Source of the DNA: FEN-1350 sp964643355
Lineage (GTDB): Bacteria > Planctomycetota > Phycisphaerae > Sedimentisphaerales > Anaerohalosphaeraceae
Reading direction: 5' to 3'
DNA: 64,000 nucleotides
Assembly (NCBI GenBank): GCA_964643355.1
Contig: CAZXPW010000011.1
Location: 34,789 to 98,788, forward strand
Positions within the stretch are counted from its first letter, which is position 1. The number at the start of each line of letters is the position of its first letter. The position numbers and the translations under genes were made by a program. Below are positions 1 through 8,263 of this stretch, in pieces. The notes beneath the pieces were generated by a model that ran no database searches, had not been told where the DNA came from, and was given only the letters and a program-made list of their open reading frames with translations.

Positions 1-57
1 AACAAATGCAATATCGAAAACCACGATCGCGTCTAAGTCATTGATGGCTCGGCGGAT

Positions 58-603
58 ATGGAATCATTTGAGACTCCGGATATCCAAGAGCTTGTATCCC
101 GGTGCCAGGCGGGCGAAAACCGGGCGTTTGATGAATTGGTCGATTTGTACGCAAGTCGTTGTTACGGCTACTTTTACAGATTGACTCGGAATGTGGACAT
201 CAGCCATGACTTGCTTAGCGATTTATTTGTCAAGATTGTTGAAAAGCTGGATTCTTTCAAGGGGGGATCCTTTGAAAAGTGGCTTTTTACCATCGCGGGG
301 AACCTGTTCCACGATTATCTCCGGGGGCGATACAGACATAGAAAAATGTTGGAAGCCAAGGCCCGCGAGTTACAGGATGAGCCATTGCCTCGTAAGGCAA
401 ACTCCGATCTAAGCGACCAGTTGCAGATGTTTCTGGCAAAATTGGACGAAGATACATTAGAGGTGATTCTGATGCGGTTTTATGGGGATATGAGTTTCAA
501 AGAATTGTCCGAGATCCGCAATGAACCCATCGGGACTACCCTATCAAAAGTCCACCGCGGCTTAAAAAAACTGCGTGAATTTATGGGAGAATCCGGTGAC
601 TGA
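58..603 (+). CDS. RNA polymerase sigma factor, ECF subfamily
   Basis: 181-residue sigma-70 family protein of the extracytoplasmic-function type. Region 2 lies around residues 15-90 (RAFDELVDLY, then SHDLLSDLFVKIVEKLDSF). Region 4 lies around residues 125-178 (TLEVILMRFYGDMSFKELSE, then LSKVHRGLKKLR), which should read the -35 element. The linker between them is short and there is no extra C-terminal domain. The stop codon overlaps the start of the next gene by 8 bp, so the two are translationally coupled, and that neighbour is a single-pass membrane protein, the usual sigma/anti-sigma arrangement. The target genes cannot be told from the sequence. Family assignment is secure; the stimulus is unknown. 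Confidence 0.9.
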   Translation: MESFETPDIQELVSRCQAGENRAFDELVDLYASRCYGYFYRLTRNVDISHDLLSDLFVKIVEKLDSFKGGSFEKWLFTIAGNLFHDYLRGRYRHRKMLEAKARELQDEPLPRKANSDLSDQLQMFLAKLDEDTLEVILMRFYGDMSFKELSEIRNEPIGTTLSKVHRGLKKLREFMGESGD

Positions 604-1102
604 AAACCCGGAACAACTGAAAGAACTCTTGGATTCATTCCTGGATCCCAGGTCGGCTGACAAAGCCCTTGAGGACATCCAACAGGGTTTGAACTTGTTA
701 TCAACTTTCCCGGACCCGACCCCAGCCCCCCAACGGATTGCCCTACTCAAGAGGGAAATTCATCTCCGCGCCAGAAAAATCCGTCGATTTCGACGGATCT
801 TCCGTTGGATCGGTTGGTCGGCTTGTGCCGCCGCTGTTGTTGTGGTTATTTTGTTTCAGACGCCCTTGTTTCGAACTGCCCCTCTCGCCTTGCGGCCGGG
901 CTCCGAAATCTCCTGTCCCGCTCCCTGGAAAATTGACACAGAGCCGCTATTATCCGGATTCATGGCCCATTCTGAAGAGGTTCGAAGTGAAATGTATAAA
1001 TCTTATCCGGATTTGTATGATGCCGACATGCCGAATCCGATTGAGGCCCTCGAACAGGAACTGAAAATGCTGGCCTCCAGCGACGATTTCTGGAAGGGAT
1101 AA
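596..1102 (+). CDS. Single-pass membrane protein, putative anti-sigma factor
   Basis: I chose the GTG at 596 over an ATG at 575 because GGGAG sits about 6 nt upstream of the GTG. This gives a 168-residue protein starting MTENPEQLKELLDSF. A Pro-rich stretch precedes a basic patch (RARKIRRFRRIFRW) and one membrane segment (SACAAAVVVVILFQTPLF) near residues 70-90, followed by about 75 extracytoplasmic residues. The overlap with the ECF sigma gene upstream and the N-in topology suggest a membrane anchor that holds the sigma factor. No zinc-binding HxxxCxxC motif of the ZAS class is visible, so this is inference from context. It could instead be an unrelated membrane protein. Confidence 0.55.
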   Translation: MTENPEQLKELLDSFLDPRSADKALEDIQQGLNLLSTFPDPTPAPQRIALLKREIHLRARKIRRFRRIFRWIGWSACAAAVVVVILFQTPLFRTAPLALRPGSEISCPAPWKIDTEPLLSGFMAHSEEVRSEMYKSYPDLYDADMPNPIEALEQELKMLASSDDFWKG

Positions 1103-1106
1103 TCCC

Positions 1107-1979
1107 ATGAAGAAACACCCCCCTGCCGGAAGGTGGATTGTGCCCTCGTTTCTGATTCTCGGACTGTGGGTCTATTTGCCGGCTCAGACCGATCCAGGTG
1201 ACTTATGGGCCGAGGAAACGGCCGTTCAAACCGATTCAATGGAACTGAATCGAGATATCATCGACCAATTGATGTCTCAATTGGAAGGCGAAGCCCCTGC
1301 GCTGGCGGGCCAATTGCGTCAATGGCGAAAGGAAGACCCCTTCCGGTTTGTTCTGGAAATTCGGCGAATCGCCCTGGCCCGAAATCCCAAACTGGCCCGA
1401 AATCCAACACGACAGCCCAAAGCCATATCCGAAGAACCTATTGAGCCGTCTGAACCGGTTCGACCTGCGGAATGGCGGCAGACGCAGGAAAAACGAATCG
1501 AGGAATTCATGGAATGGTTCAAAACCGCATATCCAGACAAAGCCGAACCGCTCCAGCAGATCCGCATAAAAGATTATGAAGATTTTCTCACCCGGATTTC
1601 TTCGATTCGCAGAAGGTTCGAACCCCTGATGCGGGCGGAAAAACGAGATCCGGTTCTGGCCAAAGTCTTGAAAAAGGATATCGAGCTTCAGGATCAATGC
1701 GTGAACCTCTTATCTCAGATCGCAGCACATTCCAACAACGAGAAAGACCGTCGGGGTTTGATCGAACAACTCACGCAAGTGGTTGCCAATCAATTTGACA
1801 TCATCATCCAGAAACGACGGATTCAGTACGCCACGATCGAGTCCAAAATTCGCCAGATGCAAAAAGAGGTGGAGGAGCAAAACAAGCAACTCGACGAACT
1901 TATTAACAAAAAAGACCAACTAACGAAAGATCGTGTCCGGGAACTCCTGAATCCACCGGCCCAATCCGACAAGCCCTGA
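1107..1979 (+). CDS. Exported coiled-coil protein of unknown function
   Basis: 290 residues with an N-terminal signal peptide (MKKHPPAGRWIVPSFLILGL). The middle is Pro- and Glu-rich (roughly residues 85-125, EEPIEPSEPVRPAEW). The C-terminal half is strongly charged and helical, ending in a predicted coiled coil (KIRQMQKEVEEQNKQLDELI). It starts 4 bp after the membrane protein gene with AAGGG upstream, so it belongs to the same sigma-factor transcription unit. I recognise no family. The context suggests an extracytoplasmic partner or sensor for the sigma/anti-sigma pair, but that is inference only. Confidence 0.6.
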   Translation: MKKHPPAGRWIVPSFLILGLWVYLPAQTDPGDLWAEETAVQTDSMELNRDIIDQLMSQLEGEAPALAGQLRQWRKEDPFRFVLEIRRIALARNPKLARNPTRQPKAISEEPIEPSEPVRPAEWRQTQEKRIEEFMEWFKTAYPDKAEPLQQIRIKDYEDFLTRISSIRRRFEPLMRAEKRDPVLAKVLKKDIELQDQCVNLLSQIAAHSNNEKDRRGLIEQLTQVVANQFDIIIQKRRIQYATIESKIRQMQKEVEEQNKQLDELINKKDQLTKDRVRELLNPPAQSDKP

Positions 1980-2046
1980 TTGACTTGTCAACTCCATAGG
2001 AAATTGGCGATTGCCAAATCGGATCCATCCCGCTACACTTGCATGG

Positions 2047-3003
2047 ATGCGGCCGTATCCGATGATTTGTGAACCCATTTTCAAACCCCGTATCTGGGGG
2101 GGGCGGATGTTGCGCACTTCCCTGGGAAAACGGATTCCCGAGAATCTCCGTATCGGAGAAAGCTGGGAGCTGGCGGACCTGCCGGAGGATAAAACCCGTA
2201 TCCGTAACGGCTGTTGGGCTGGAATGACCTTAAATCAGATCCCCATCGAACATCGTTTGGGGCTCTTTCCGGACATCCCCCCCTCAGTTCCATTTCCATT
2301 GCTGGTCAAGTTCCTGGACGCCCAGGATATTCTCAGCGTCCAAGTCCACCCGGACTCCGAAACCTGTCGGATAATGGGGCGAGGCGATCCCAAAACCGAA
2401 TGTTGGTACATTCTTTTTGCCGGTCCGGATGCGGCCATTTACAAAGGTCTCAAATCCGGGACCACCCGGGATCAATTGCGACAAGCCATCCTGGAGGGAA
2501 CGGTCGAGGTTTTGCTGAATCGCGTACCTGTCCATGCGGGGGAATGTCACTTCATTCCTGCCGGTACCTGCCATGCCATTGGTGCCGGAATGTTGATCGC
2601 GGAGATTCAAACCCCGTCGGACACAACTTACCGTCTCTTTGATTGGCATCGGCTCGACGAACAAGGCCTGCCGCGCCCCCTGCATGTCGAGGATGCCTTG
2701 CAAAGCATTCGCTATGATCAATGTCCCGAAGATCTGACGGTCCGAACCACAGGGATCCTCGCGGATTGTCATTATTTTCAAGTTCAGACCTTGGATGTTT
2801 GTGCCGGCCGGTCATTCCCGTTGAAATTTGAAACAACGAGAATTCTGGTCGGAGTATCGGGTAGCGCTACGATTGTTCAGTCTGATGAAACAGAAATTTC
2901 TTTCAAGACCGGCGATACGGCCTTGATTCCCGTCAACCTCGAAGAGGTGTTAAAGTTCGATTCGGATGGTCGGATCCTGATAATCCGCGTCAAAACGCCA
3001 TAA
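2047..3003 (+). CDS. manA: Mannose-6-phosphate isomerase, type I (phosphomannose isomerase)
   Basis: Interconverts mannose 6-phosphate and fructose 6-phosphate, feeding GDP-mannose synthesis or mannose use. The cupin metal site is visible: QVHPDSE with a following KTECWY (Gln, His and Glu ligands), and the downstream GECHFIPAGTCHAIGAG. The N-terminal FKPRIWGGRML signature and GESWELAD are typical. I start at the ATG at 2047, giving 318 residues; the ATG at 2062 (MICEPIFKPRIWGG) is equally possible, and a TTG at 2011 is open upstream. The gene stands alone and converges on the phosphatase gene, with only 20 bp between the two stops. Confidence 0.88.
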   Translation: MRPYPMICEPIFKPRIWGGRMLRTSLGKRIPENLRIGESWELADLPEDKTRIRNGCWAGMTLNQIPIEHRLGLFPDIPPSVPFPLLVKFLDAQDILSVQVHPDSETCRIMGRGDPKTECWYILFAGPDAAIYKGLKSGTTRDQLRQAILEGTVEVLLNRVPVHAGECHFIPAGTCHAIGAGMLIAEIQTPSDTTYRLFDWHRLDEQGLPRPLHVEDALQSIRYDQCPEDLTVRTTGILADCHYFQVQTLDVCAGRSFPLKFETTRILVGVSGSATIVQSDETEISFKTGDTALIPVNLEEVLKFDSDGRILIIRVKTP

Positions 3004-3023
3004 TGGCCATAGACGAATCGACT

Positions 3024-4127
3024 CTATTTCGACTTTGTATTTTGCGAGGTTACGGCATCCAAAATAAAATGGAAGATGTCCGTGTTGTCCATCAGCCCAA
3101 CAAACAGCTCGGAAGATTTTCCACAGGCATAAACGGGTACTTTCGTCGCAGTATGCCCTTTGGTACTCCAGCGAACAGTCGGGTAATTCCATATTCCGTT
3201 ATTCCTGACCACCTGTAATCCGCCGGTTTCATGGTCGGCTGTTACAACGATCAGGGTATCATCACGATTCTTGGCCCAGTTCAAAACCACTCGAACGGCT
3301 CGTTCAAATTCGACTATTTCTCCAATCGTCCGGGGCAGGTGATTGTCATGACAAGCCCAATCGATTTTTCCCCCCTCAATCATTAGAAAAAAACCGTCCG
3401 GATCATTATCCAGAACCTTCAGGGCCATCTCGGCCATCTGCGAAAGATGGGGGAAATCTCCTACTCCTTCGGATTCAAAGGGAATCTCTATCCCAAACAA
3501 GCCGCAAATCCTCTCGTTTGCCTCCGTGTCGTGGTTTCGCAGGGCCTTGGCTGTTCGAAAAAACAAATACCCGGATGAATCGGCTGTGACTTTGGCCATC
3601 CCGATGGATCCCCCCCCTAGCAGAACCTCCGGACGGGACCGTTCCATGTAATCTTTCGCGATCTCCCAATCGCTTTGACGGCTGCCATCGTGGGCGCCAA
3701 AACCCGCTGGCGTGGCGTGTGTTATGGGAACGGTTGTCACCAAACCCGTACTTTTCTTGAGCGACTGCATTTGTTCCAGAATAGTGGGGACATCCGACTC
3801 ATCGCCGGGACGAGCGACGCTAATGACGCCGTTGTTGACCTTGCGTCCTGTCGCCATCGCCGTGGCCGCCGCCGCCGAATCGGTTATCTTGTGATCGGCG
3901 GAATAAGTGGTCATTCGCGTTTGATGGGGAAAACTTTCAAAAACGAGCGTACCCTCCTCTCCGTACGCATACATCCCGGCGGCCCTGATTTGCTCATGAC
4001 CCATTCCATCGCCAATCAACAAGATCACATTGCAAACCTGACTAAAAGATGATTCGCCACAACCCAATACAAACAATGTGATAAAAAAAAAACGACATGT
4101 CCAGTGCACTATCATTACAGTTCTCAT
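3024..4127 (-). CDS. Alkaline phosphatase (PhoA family), exported, possible lipoprotein
   Basis: 367 residues. The N-terminus is a hydrophobic export signal ending VLGCGESS, which fits a lipobox with Cys at residue 23 and suggests membrane anchoring. Catalytic motifs are complete: metal-binding LLIGDGMG, nucleophile serine in DSAAAATA, THATPAGFGAH, the IEGGKIDWACHDNH metal ligands, TADHETGG, and the final His in KGHTATKVPVYACG. The protein is shorter than the ~450 residues of E. coli PhoA and lacks its insertions, as in many bacterial relatives. It should release phosphate from monoesters outside the cytoplasm. No PHO-box-like repeat stood out upstream. A second in-frame ATG at 4115 is an alternative start. 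Confidence 0.88.
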   Translation of the reverse strand: MRTVMIVHWTCRFFFITLFVLGCGESSFSQVCNVILLIGDGMGHEQIRAAGMYAYGEEGTLVFESFPHQTRMTTYSADHKITDSAAAATAMATGRKVNNGVISVARPGDESDVPTILEQMQSLKKSTGLVTTVPITHATPAGFGAHDGSRQSDWEIAKDYMERSRPEVLLGGGSIGMAKVTADSSGYLFFRTAKALRNHDTEANERICGLFGIEIPFESEGVGDFPHLSQMAEMALKVLDNDPDGFFLMIEGGKIDWACHDNHLPRTIGEIVEFERAVRVVLNWAKNRDDTLIVVTADHETGGLQVVRNNGIWNYPTVRWSTKGHTATKVPVYACGKSSELFVGLMDNTDIFHFILDAVTSQNTKSK

Positions 4128-4241
4128 AAGCGAATTTATACACTTGGGGAAGAAACAGAATCCGCCCCTTCAAAATAATATTCTATCAAATCAAACCCGA
4201 CCATTCTACCCGTGCCCACGGTAAAATCCCCCCTCCGCAGG

Positions 4242-5279
4242 TTAGAGAACCTCGGCCAACGCAAGGATCAGCTCTTCAGTCTGTTCCCATCCGATGCACT
4301 TATCCGTAATGGACACCCCGTATTTCAGCTTGTCGGCCGGGACGACCGGCTGATTGCCTTCCTGCAGAAAACTTTCGAGCATCAGGCCGGAGATCATACG
4401 ATTTCCTTGCCGAATCTGCCCCACGATATCCAGAAACGCGACTCGCTGGAGGCGATGGTCTTTGTTGGAGTTGGCATGACTGCAATCAATCACAACCCCG
4501 GTTTGAATACCGGCTTTGTTCAGCAGGATCTGGGCAAAAGCCACATATTCCGAAGCGTAGTTGGGCCCCCCGCTCCCCCCCCGCATAACCAAATGGCCGA
4601 ATTTGTTTCCGGTCGTTTCCGCAACAATGGCCTTCCCGTTTCGGTCAATCCCCAGAAAAGAATGAGGGCTGAGAGCCGAACGAATCGCGTCCAGCGCCGG
4701 TATCAGATTGCCGTCGGTGGAATTTTTAAAGCCGATCGGCATGGACAGGCCACTTGCCATTTGGCGATGAACCTGGGATTCCGCCGTCCGAGCCCCGATC
4801 GCCGCCCACGACACCAGGTCGGCCAGATACTGCGGGACGATCGGATCCAGAAACTCGGTCGCTACAGGTAGCCCGATGTTGCTGATTTCGACAAGTATCC
4901 CGCGGGCCATCCGGAAACCCTGCTCAATATCATACGAGTCGTCAAGAGCGGGATCGTATAGCATTCCCTTCCAACCCAGCGTGGTCCGAGGTTTTTCAAA
5001 ATATGTTCGCATGATCAAGAGAAGTTTGTTTCCAACCCGATCCTGAAGGGCCTTGAGCCGCTGGGCATATTCAATCGAGGCGGGCCGGTCGTGAAGCGAA
5101 CAGGGTCCGGCGATCACCATCCGACGCGATTCCCGGTTCAGAAGGATATCCTGAACCCCTTTTCTCGATGATGCGACAATATGACTGATCGCTTCCGTCT
5201 CGGGCAGCTCTTCCTTCAACTGCCGGGGAGTTATGAGCGGCTTAAATCGCCGAATATTCAGATTGTCTGTCAGTTCCAT
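4242..5279 (-). CDS. 3-deoxy-7-phosphoheptulonate (DAHP) synthase, class I
   Basis: First enzyme of the shikimate pathway, condensing phosphoenolpyruvate with erythrose 4-phosphate. The 345-residue protein carries the class I AroF/G/H signatures: MVIAGPCSLHD near residue 75, RTYFEKPRTTLGWKG, GARTAESQVHRQMASGLS, GFKNSTDG, the metal-binding GVVIDCSHANSNK, and SGLMLESFLQEGNQ near the C-terminus. Length and N-terminal extension match the E. coli type. The gene is monocistronic here, and which aromatic amino acid inhibits it cannot be judged. Confidence 0.92.
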   Translation of the reverse strand: MELTDNLNIRRFKPLITPRQLKEELPETEAISHIVASSRKGVQDILLNRESRRMVIAGPCSLHDRPASIEYAQRLKALQDRVGNKLLLIMRTYFEKPRTTLGWKGMLYDPALDDSYDIEQGFRMARGILVEISNIGLPVATEFLDPIVPQYLADLVSWAAIGARTAESQVHRQMASGLSMPIGFKNSTDGNLIPALDAIRSALSPHSFLGIDRNGKAIVAETTGNKFGHLVMRGGSGGPNYASEYVAFAQILLNKAGIQTGVVIDCSHANSNKDHRLQRVAFLDIVGQIRQGNRMISGLMLESFLQEGNQPVVPADKLKYGVSITDKCIGWEQTEELILALAEVL

Positions 5280-5453
5280 ATCTCCGGATACCTCGACGGA
5301 TACGATTGTCCGGCTCGTATAATCCTTCCTGGAGGTCCATTTATTTTCAAGTTTGTATCGTACATCTTTTTCAACGAAAAATCAAGGGCAATCCTTTTGT
5401 CTTTCCGATTGAGTCGGGCCAGTTTTTCTCGTCCCAATGACCCTGTTTCCAAA

Positions 5454-5488
5454 AACAAGGGCACAATCAATCGGATTGTGCCCTTGTT
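5454..5488 (-). terminator. Rho-independent terminator of the hydrogenase operon
   Basis: A perfect inverted repeat with 15-bp arms (AACAAGGGCACAATC and its complement) and a 5-nt loop. On the minus strand it is followed by a run of five T. It lies 33 bp past the stop of the receiver gene at 5521, so it closes the rex-hydrogenase operon. The 241-bp gap 5280-5520 holds otherwise only the upstream region of the DAHP synthase gene, where I see no clear promoter. Confidence 0.85.
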
Positions 5489-5520
5489 GGCTGGATGGAT
5501 CAACGAATATCGTTACCCAC

Positions 5521-5910
5521 CTACCTTTTTCGAATATGTTTTTGAACGGCATTCAATAGCGTTTCCGGTTTGATCGGCTTTTCAAGAAATTCCTTTACCG
5601 GAAGCCAATTGTCATCCGGTTCAATCTGAAAAGGCAGATTCATCTCTTTTCGTACGCCGCTGACCATGACCACGGGAGTGCCCTTGAGTTCCGGAATCTG
5701 GCTCAGGTTTCGAGCGACATTGAACCCCTCATCTCGGGTAGTCATCATGACATCGAGCAGAATCAAATCGGGTTTTTCGGCCTGGGCCTTCTGGACTCCG
5801 TCCTGTCCATTGTGCGCCACACTGACGCTGTAATTCTTGGCCTCCAGCAGATTGGCAATCGACTCGACCAAGTCGATATCGTCATCAATAATCAGTACTT
5901 TGTTCGCCAT
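5521..5910 (-). CDS. Stand-alone response regulator receiver protein
   Basis: 129 residues, a CheY-like receiver with no output domain. The acidic pair is in VLIIDDDIDL, the phosphorylatable Asp in DLILLDVMM, and the conserved Lys in FLEKPIKP. I start at the ATG at 5910 because AGGAG lies 8 nt upstream; a longer in-frame form from 5973 would lack a ribosome binding site. It is the last gene of the rex-hydrogenase operon and the likely partner of the sensor kinase at 10430-12274. With no DNA-binding domain it probably acts by protein contact or phosphorelay. Confidence 0.88.
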   Translation of the reverse strand: MANKVLIIDDDIDLVESIANLLEAKNYSVSVAHNGQDGVQKAQAEKPDLILLDVMMTTRDEGFNVARNLSQIPELKGTPVVMVSGVRKEMNLPFQIEPDDNWLPVKEFLEKPIKPETLLNAVQKHIRKR

Positions 5911-5969
5911 GGCGAAATCTCCTATTTGTATGCGAATCGTCTCGCGTTTTATCCACGGAATGGGACCCG

Positions 5970-6467
5970 TCAACCCCGGGACGCGGATTTCCGCATCTGG
6001 TTAATCAGGTCCACCACTTTCTTGGCGTTTAATTCTCCATAGATCTTATCATTGATCATAATGACCGGGGCGATTCCACAGGCGCCCAGGCATCGGGCCT
6101 CCTGGAGAGTGAACAACCGATCGGGCGTCGTCTCTCCGACCTTGATCTTCAATTCGTTCCTCAGCGCATCCAGAACTTCCTGAGCGCCTTTGACATAACA
6201 GGCGGTCCCCAGACATACGCTGATCACGAATTTGCCGATGGGTTTGAGATTGAAATAGTGATAGAAGGTGGCCACGCCCCAGATATGGGCCGTCGGGATA
6301 TTCATTGCCTCGGCAATCGTATCCATCGCCTCGCGCGGCAGGAACCCGAATAAGGACTGTGCCTTGTGCAGCACCGCAATCAGGTTTGACTCGAAGTACG
6401 GCTTGCCCTGGAACTGGGTAATGTACTGTCGCAATTCGTCGAGTTTTTCTGGTTGAATATCGATCAT
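5970..6467 (-). CDS. hydC: NADH-dependent [FeFe]-hydrogenase, NuoE-like gamma subunit
   Basis: 165 residues from the ATG at 6467 (GGAG 9 nt upstream; a TTG at 6482 is also open). It is a thioredoxin-fold [2Fe-2S] protein of the NuoE/HydC family. The four cysteines are in SVCLGTACYVKG and EARCLGACGIAPV. The helical N-terminal domain (HKAQSLFGFLPREAMDTIAE) is typical. It should pass electrons between the flavin subunit HydB and the catalytic subunit. It starts 15 bp after hydA. Subunit order B-A-C matches trimeric, often electron-bifurcating, hydrogenases; bifurcation itself is inferred from family, not shown. Confidence 0.9.
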   Translation of the reverse strand: MIDIQPEKLDELRQYITQFQGKPYFESNLIAVLHKAQSLFGFLPREAMDTIAEAMNIPTAHIWGVATFYHYFNLKPIGKFVISVCLGTACYVKGAQEVLDALRNELKIKVGETTPDRLFTLQEARCLGACGIAPVIMINDKIYGELNAKKVVDLINQMRKSASRG

Positions 6468-6482
6468 GTCCGATTTCTCCAA

Positions 6483-8252
6483 TCACTTCAATTCCACGCT
6501 GGGGATGATACCCCGGGGCGTCTTGGCATGGTAATGGGTATGTAGATACTTGTGCGATACGGGACTCAGCGGCCGCTGGAGGAATTCCCGATATAGCTTC
6601 TGTACATCCGGATTGTCATGGCTGCGACGAATGGTTTTATGCCGGTCCAGATCATACAGGGCCTGAGCCCGTTTTTTCAGGGCCTCCTCATCCAACGGGA
6701 TCGTATTGACCGCCGCATAAGGTTGTCCGCCGCCGCCGACACATCCTCCCGGACACCCCATGATTTCCACAAAATGATACCGCTGAGGGTCCTTGCGAAC
6801 CAGATCCAGTAACTGGCAGGCGTTTCCCAAGCCGTGCGCCACCGCCACGCGAATTTCGGCGCCATCCATGGTCAGCTTTCCTTCTTTGACGCCCTTGAGG
6901 CCCCGGATCGATTCAACCTCGATATCCACCAGCGTCTCGCCGGTATAAAGTTCATAGGCCGTCCGAATCGCCGCTTCCATCACGCCGCCGGTGGTTCCAA
7001 AGATCGCCCCGGCTCCGGAAGACATCCCCAGCGGGCTGTCGGGTTTTTCCTTTTCGATATGCAGAAAATCGATGCCGGCCGACTTGATCATCCACGCCAT
7101 CTCACGAGTGGTCACAACCACATCCACGCCCCGCCATCCGTCGATGACCAGTTCCGGCCGAGCCGCTTCGTACTTTTTGGCCGTACAACACATCGTCGCA
7201 ACGCTGAAAATTTTGCTCGGATCGGCTCCGATCTTCTCGGCAAAATAACTCTTGATCATGGAACCCGCCATCGACATCGGCGAGCGACAAGTGGAAACAT
7301 TCTCGATCAAATCCGGATAGAATTGTTCCATGCACTTCATCCAAGCGCTGGAACAGGAAGTGATCATCGGCAGCTTGCCGCCGCTCTGCAGCCGTTCGAG
7401 AAATTCGCTGGCTTCTTCCATAATCGTAAGATCCGCCGCGAATTGGGTGTCAAAGACATAGTCAAAACCCAGTTTTCGCATGGCCGCGATCAATTCGCCC
7501 TCCATGTTCCTGCCCGGCTCCAGATTAAAGGCCTCTCCGATGGCCGCCCGTACCGACGGGGCGAATTGCGCGACCTTGATTTTCGACTTGTCATTGAGGA
7601 CCTCGAAGAGTTCCTGCGTGTAATCCCTTTCCAGAAATGCGGCTGTCGGGCAGACATTGATGCACTGTCCACATGCGGTACAAACGCTCTCACTGAACGG
7701 AATGTTATACGCCGGCATGACCACGGTCTTGAAACCACGATGGGCCTGGGTCAGATTGTGAACCTTCTGGATTTCCGAGCACATGCGCACACAACGCCCG
7801 CACAGAATACATTTGTTCGGATCGCGAATCACCGCTTCGGAGGACAGATCCTTCTCGTAATGTTTTTTCTCGCCCGTAAAGTGCCGTTTGCGGATCCCCA
7901 TGCTATACGCCAATCGCTGCAATTCGCAGTTGTAATTCCGCTCACAGGTATGGCAATCTTCCGGGTGATTGTCCAGGATCAGCTCAACGATATCGCGCCG
8001 GGTCTGTCGTAGCTCTTTGGTGTTCGTCCGAATCTTCATCCCGTCGCGAATCGGATAAGCACAGGAGGCCACAAAGTTGCGAACGCCTTCGACCTCGACG
8101 ATACACACCCGGCAGGCGCCCTCGATCGACAGTTTGGGATGATAGCACAATCGGGGAATGTGATATCCCAGATGGTCGGCGGCTTGCATAATCGTCTGGC
8201 CGGACTCGACCTTGTATTCCTGATCGTTAATGAAAATGGTAATCTGACTCAT
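6483..8252 (-). CDS. hydA: [FeFe]-hydrogenase catalytic subunit with variant H-cluster motifs
   Basis: 589 residues. The N-terminus has a [2Fe-2S] ferredoxin domain (C36, GACRVC, C64), then the His-Cys3 cluster motif (HPEDCHTCERNYNC, 96-109) and two [4Fe-4S] sites (CILCGRC 148-154, CTACGQC 191-197). The H-cluster domain follows. Motif 1 is TSCSSAW (298-304) instead of TSCCPxW: the proton-relay Cys is kept (C300), but the next residue, an H-cluster ligand in the Clostridium pasteurianum enzyme CpI, is Ser301. Motif 2 is MCCTAKKYE (354-362) instead of MPCxxKxxE, so an extra Cys355 precedes the ligand C356. Motif 3 is normal (EIMGCPGGCVGGGGQP, C500 and C504). A short C-terminal small-subunit-like segment ends the protein. 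It makes or consumes H2 with HydB and HydC. Function is likely but the ligand change is unexplained. Confidence 0.9.
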   Translation of the reverse strand: MSQITIFINDQEYKVESGQTIMQAADHLGYHIPRLCYHPKLSIEGACRVCIVEVEGVRNFVASCAYPIRDGMKIRTNTKELRQTRRDIVELILDNHPEDCHTCERNYNCELQRLAYSMGIRKRHFTGEKKHYEKDLSSEAVIRDPNKCILCGRCVRMCSEIQKVHNLTQAHRGFKTVVMPAYNIPFSESVCTACGQCINVCPTAAFLERDYTQELFEVLNDKSKIKVAQFAPSVRAAIGEAFNLEPGRNMEGELIAAMRKLGFDYVFDTQFAADLTIMEEASEFLERLQSGGKLPMITSCSSAWMKCMEQFYPDLIENVSTCRSPMSMAGSMIKSYFAEKIGADPSKIFSVATMCCTAKKYEAARPELVIDGWRGVDVVVTTREMAWMIKSAGIDFLHIEKEKPDSPLGMSSGAGAIFGTTGGVMEAAIRTAYELYTGETLVDIEVESIRGLKGVKEGKLTMDGAEIRVAVAHGLGNACQLLDLVRKDPQRYHFVEIMGCPGGCVGGGGQPYAAVNTIPLDEEALKKRAQALYDLDRHKTIRRSHDNPDVQKLYREFLQRPLSPVSHKYLHTHYHAKTPRGIIPSVELK

Positions 8253-8263
8253 GATGAGTTCCT

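Noticed and set aside
6834..8012. 392-codon plus-strand frame opposite hydA
   Set aside because: Antisense to a clear enzyme gene, with His/Arg-rich composition and no ribosome binding site.
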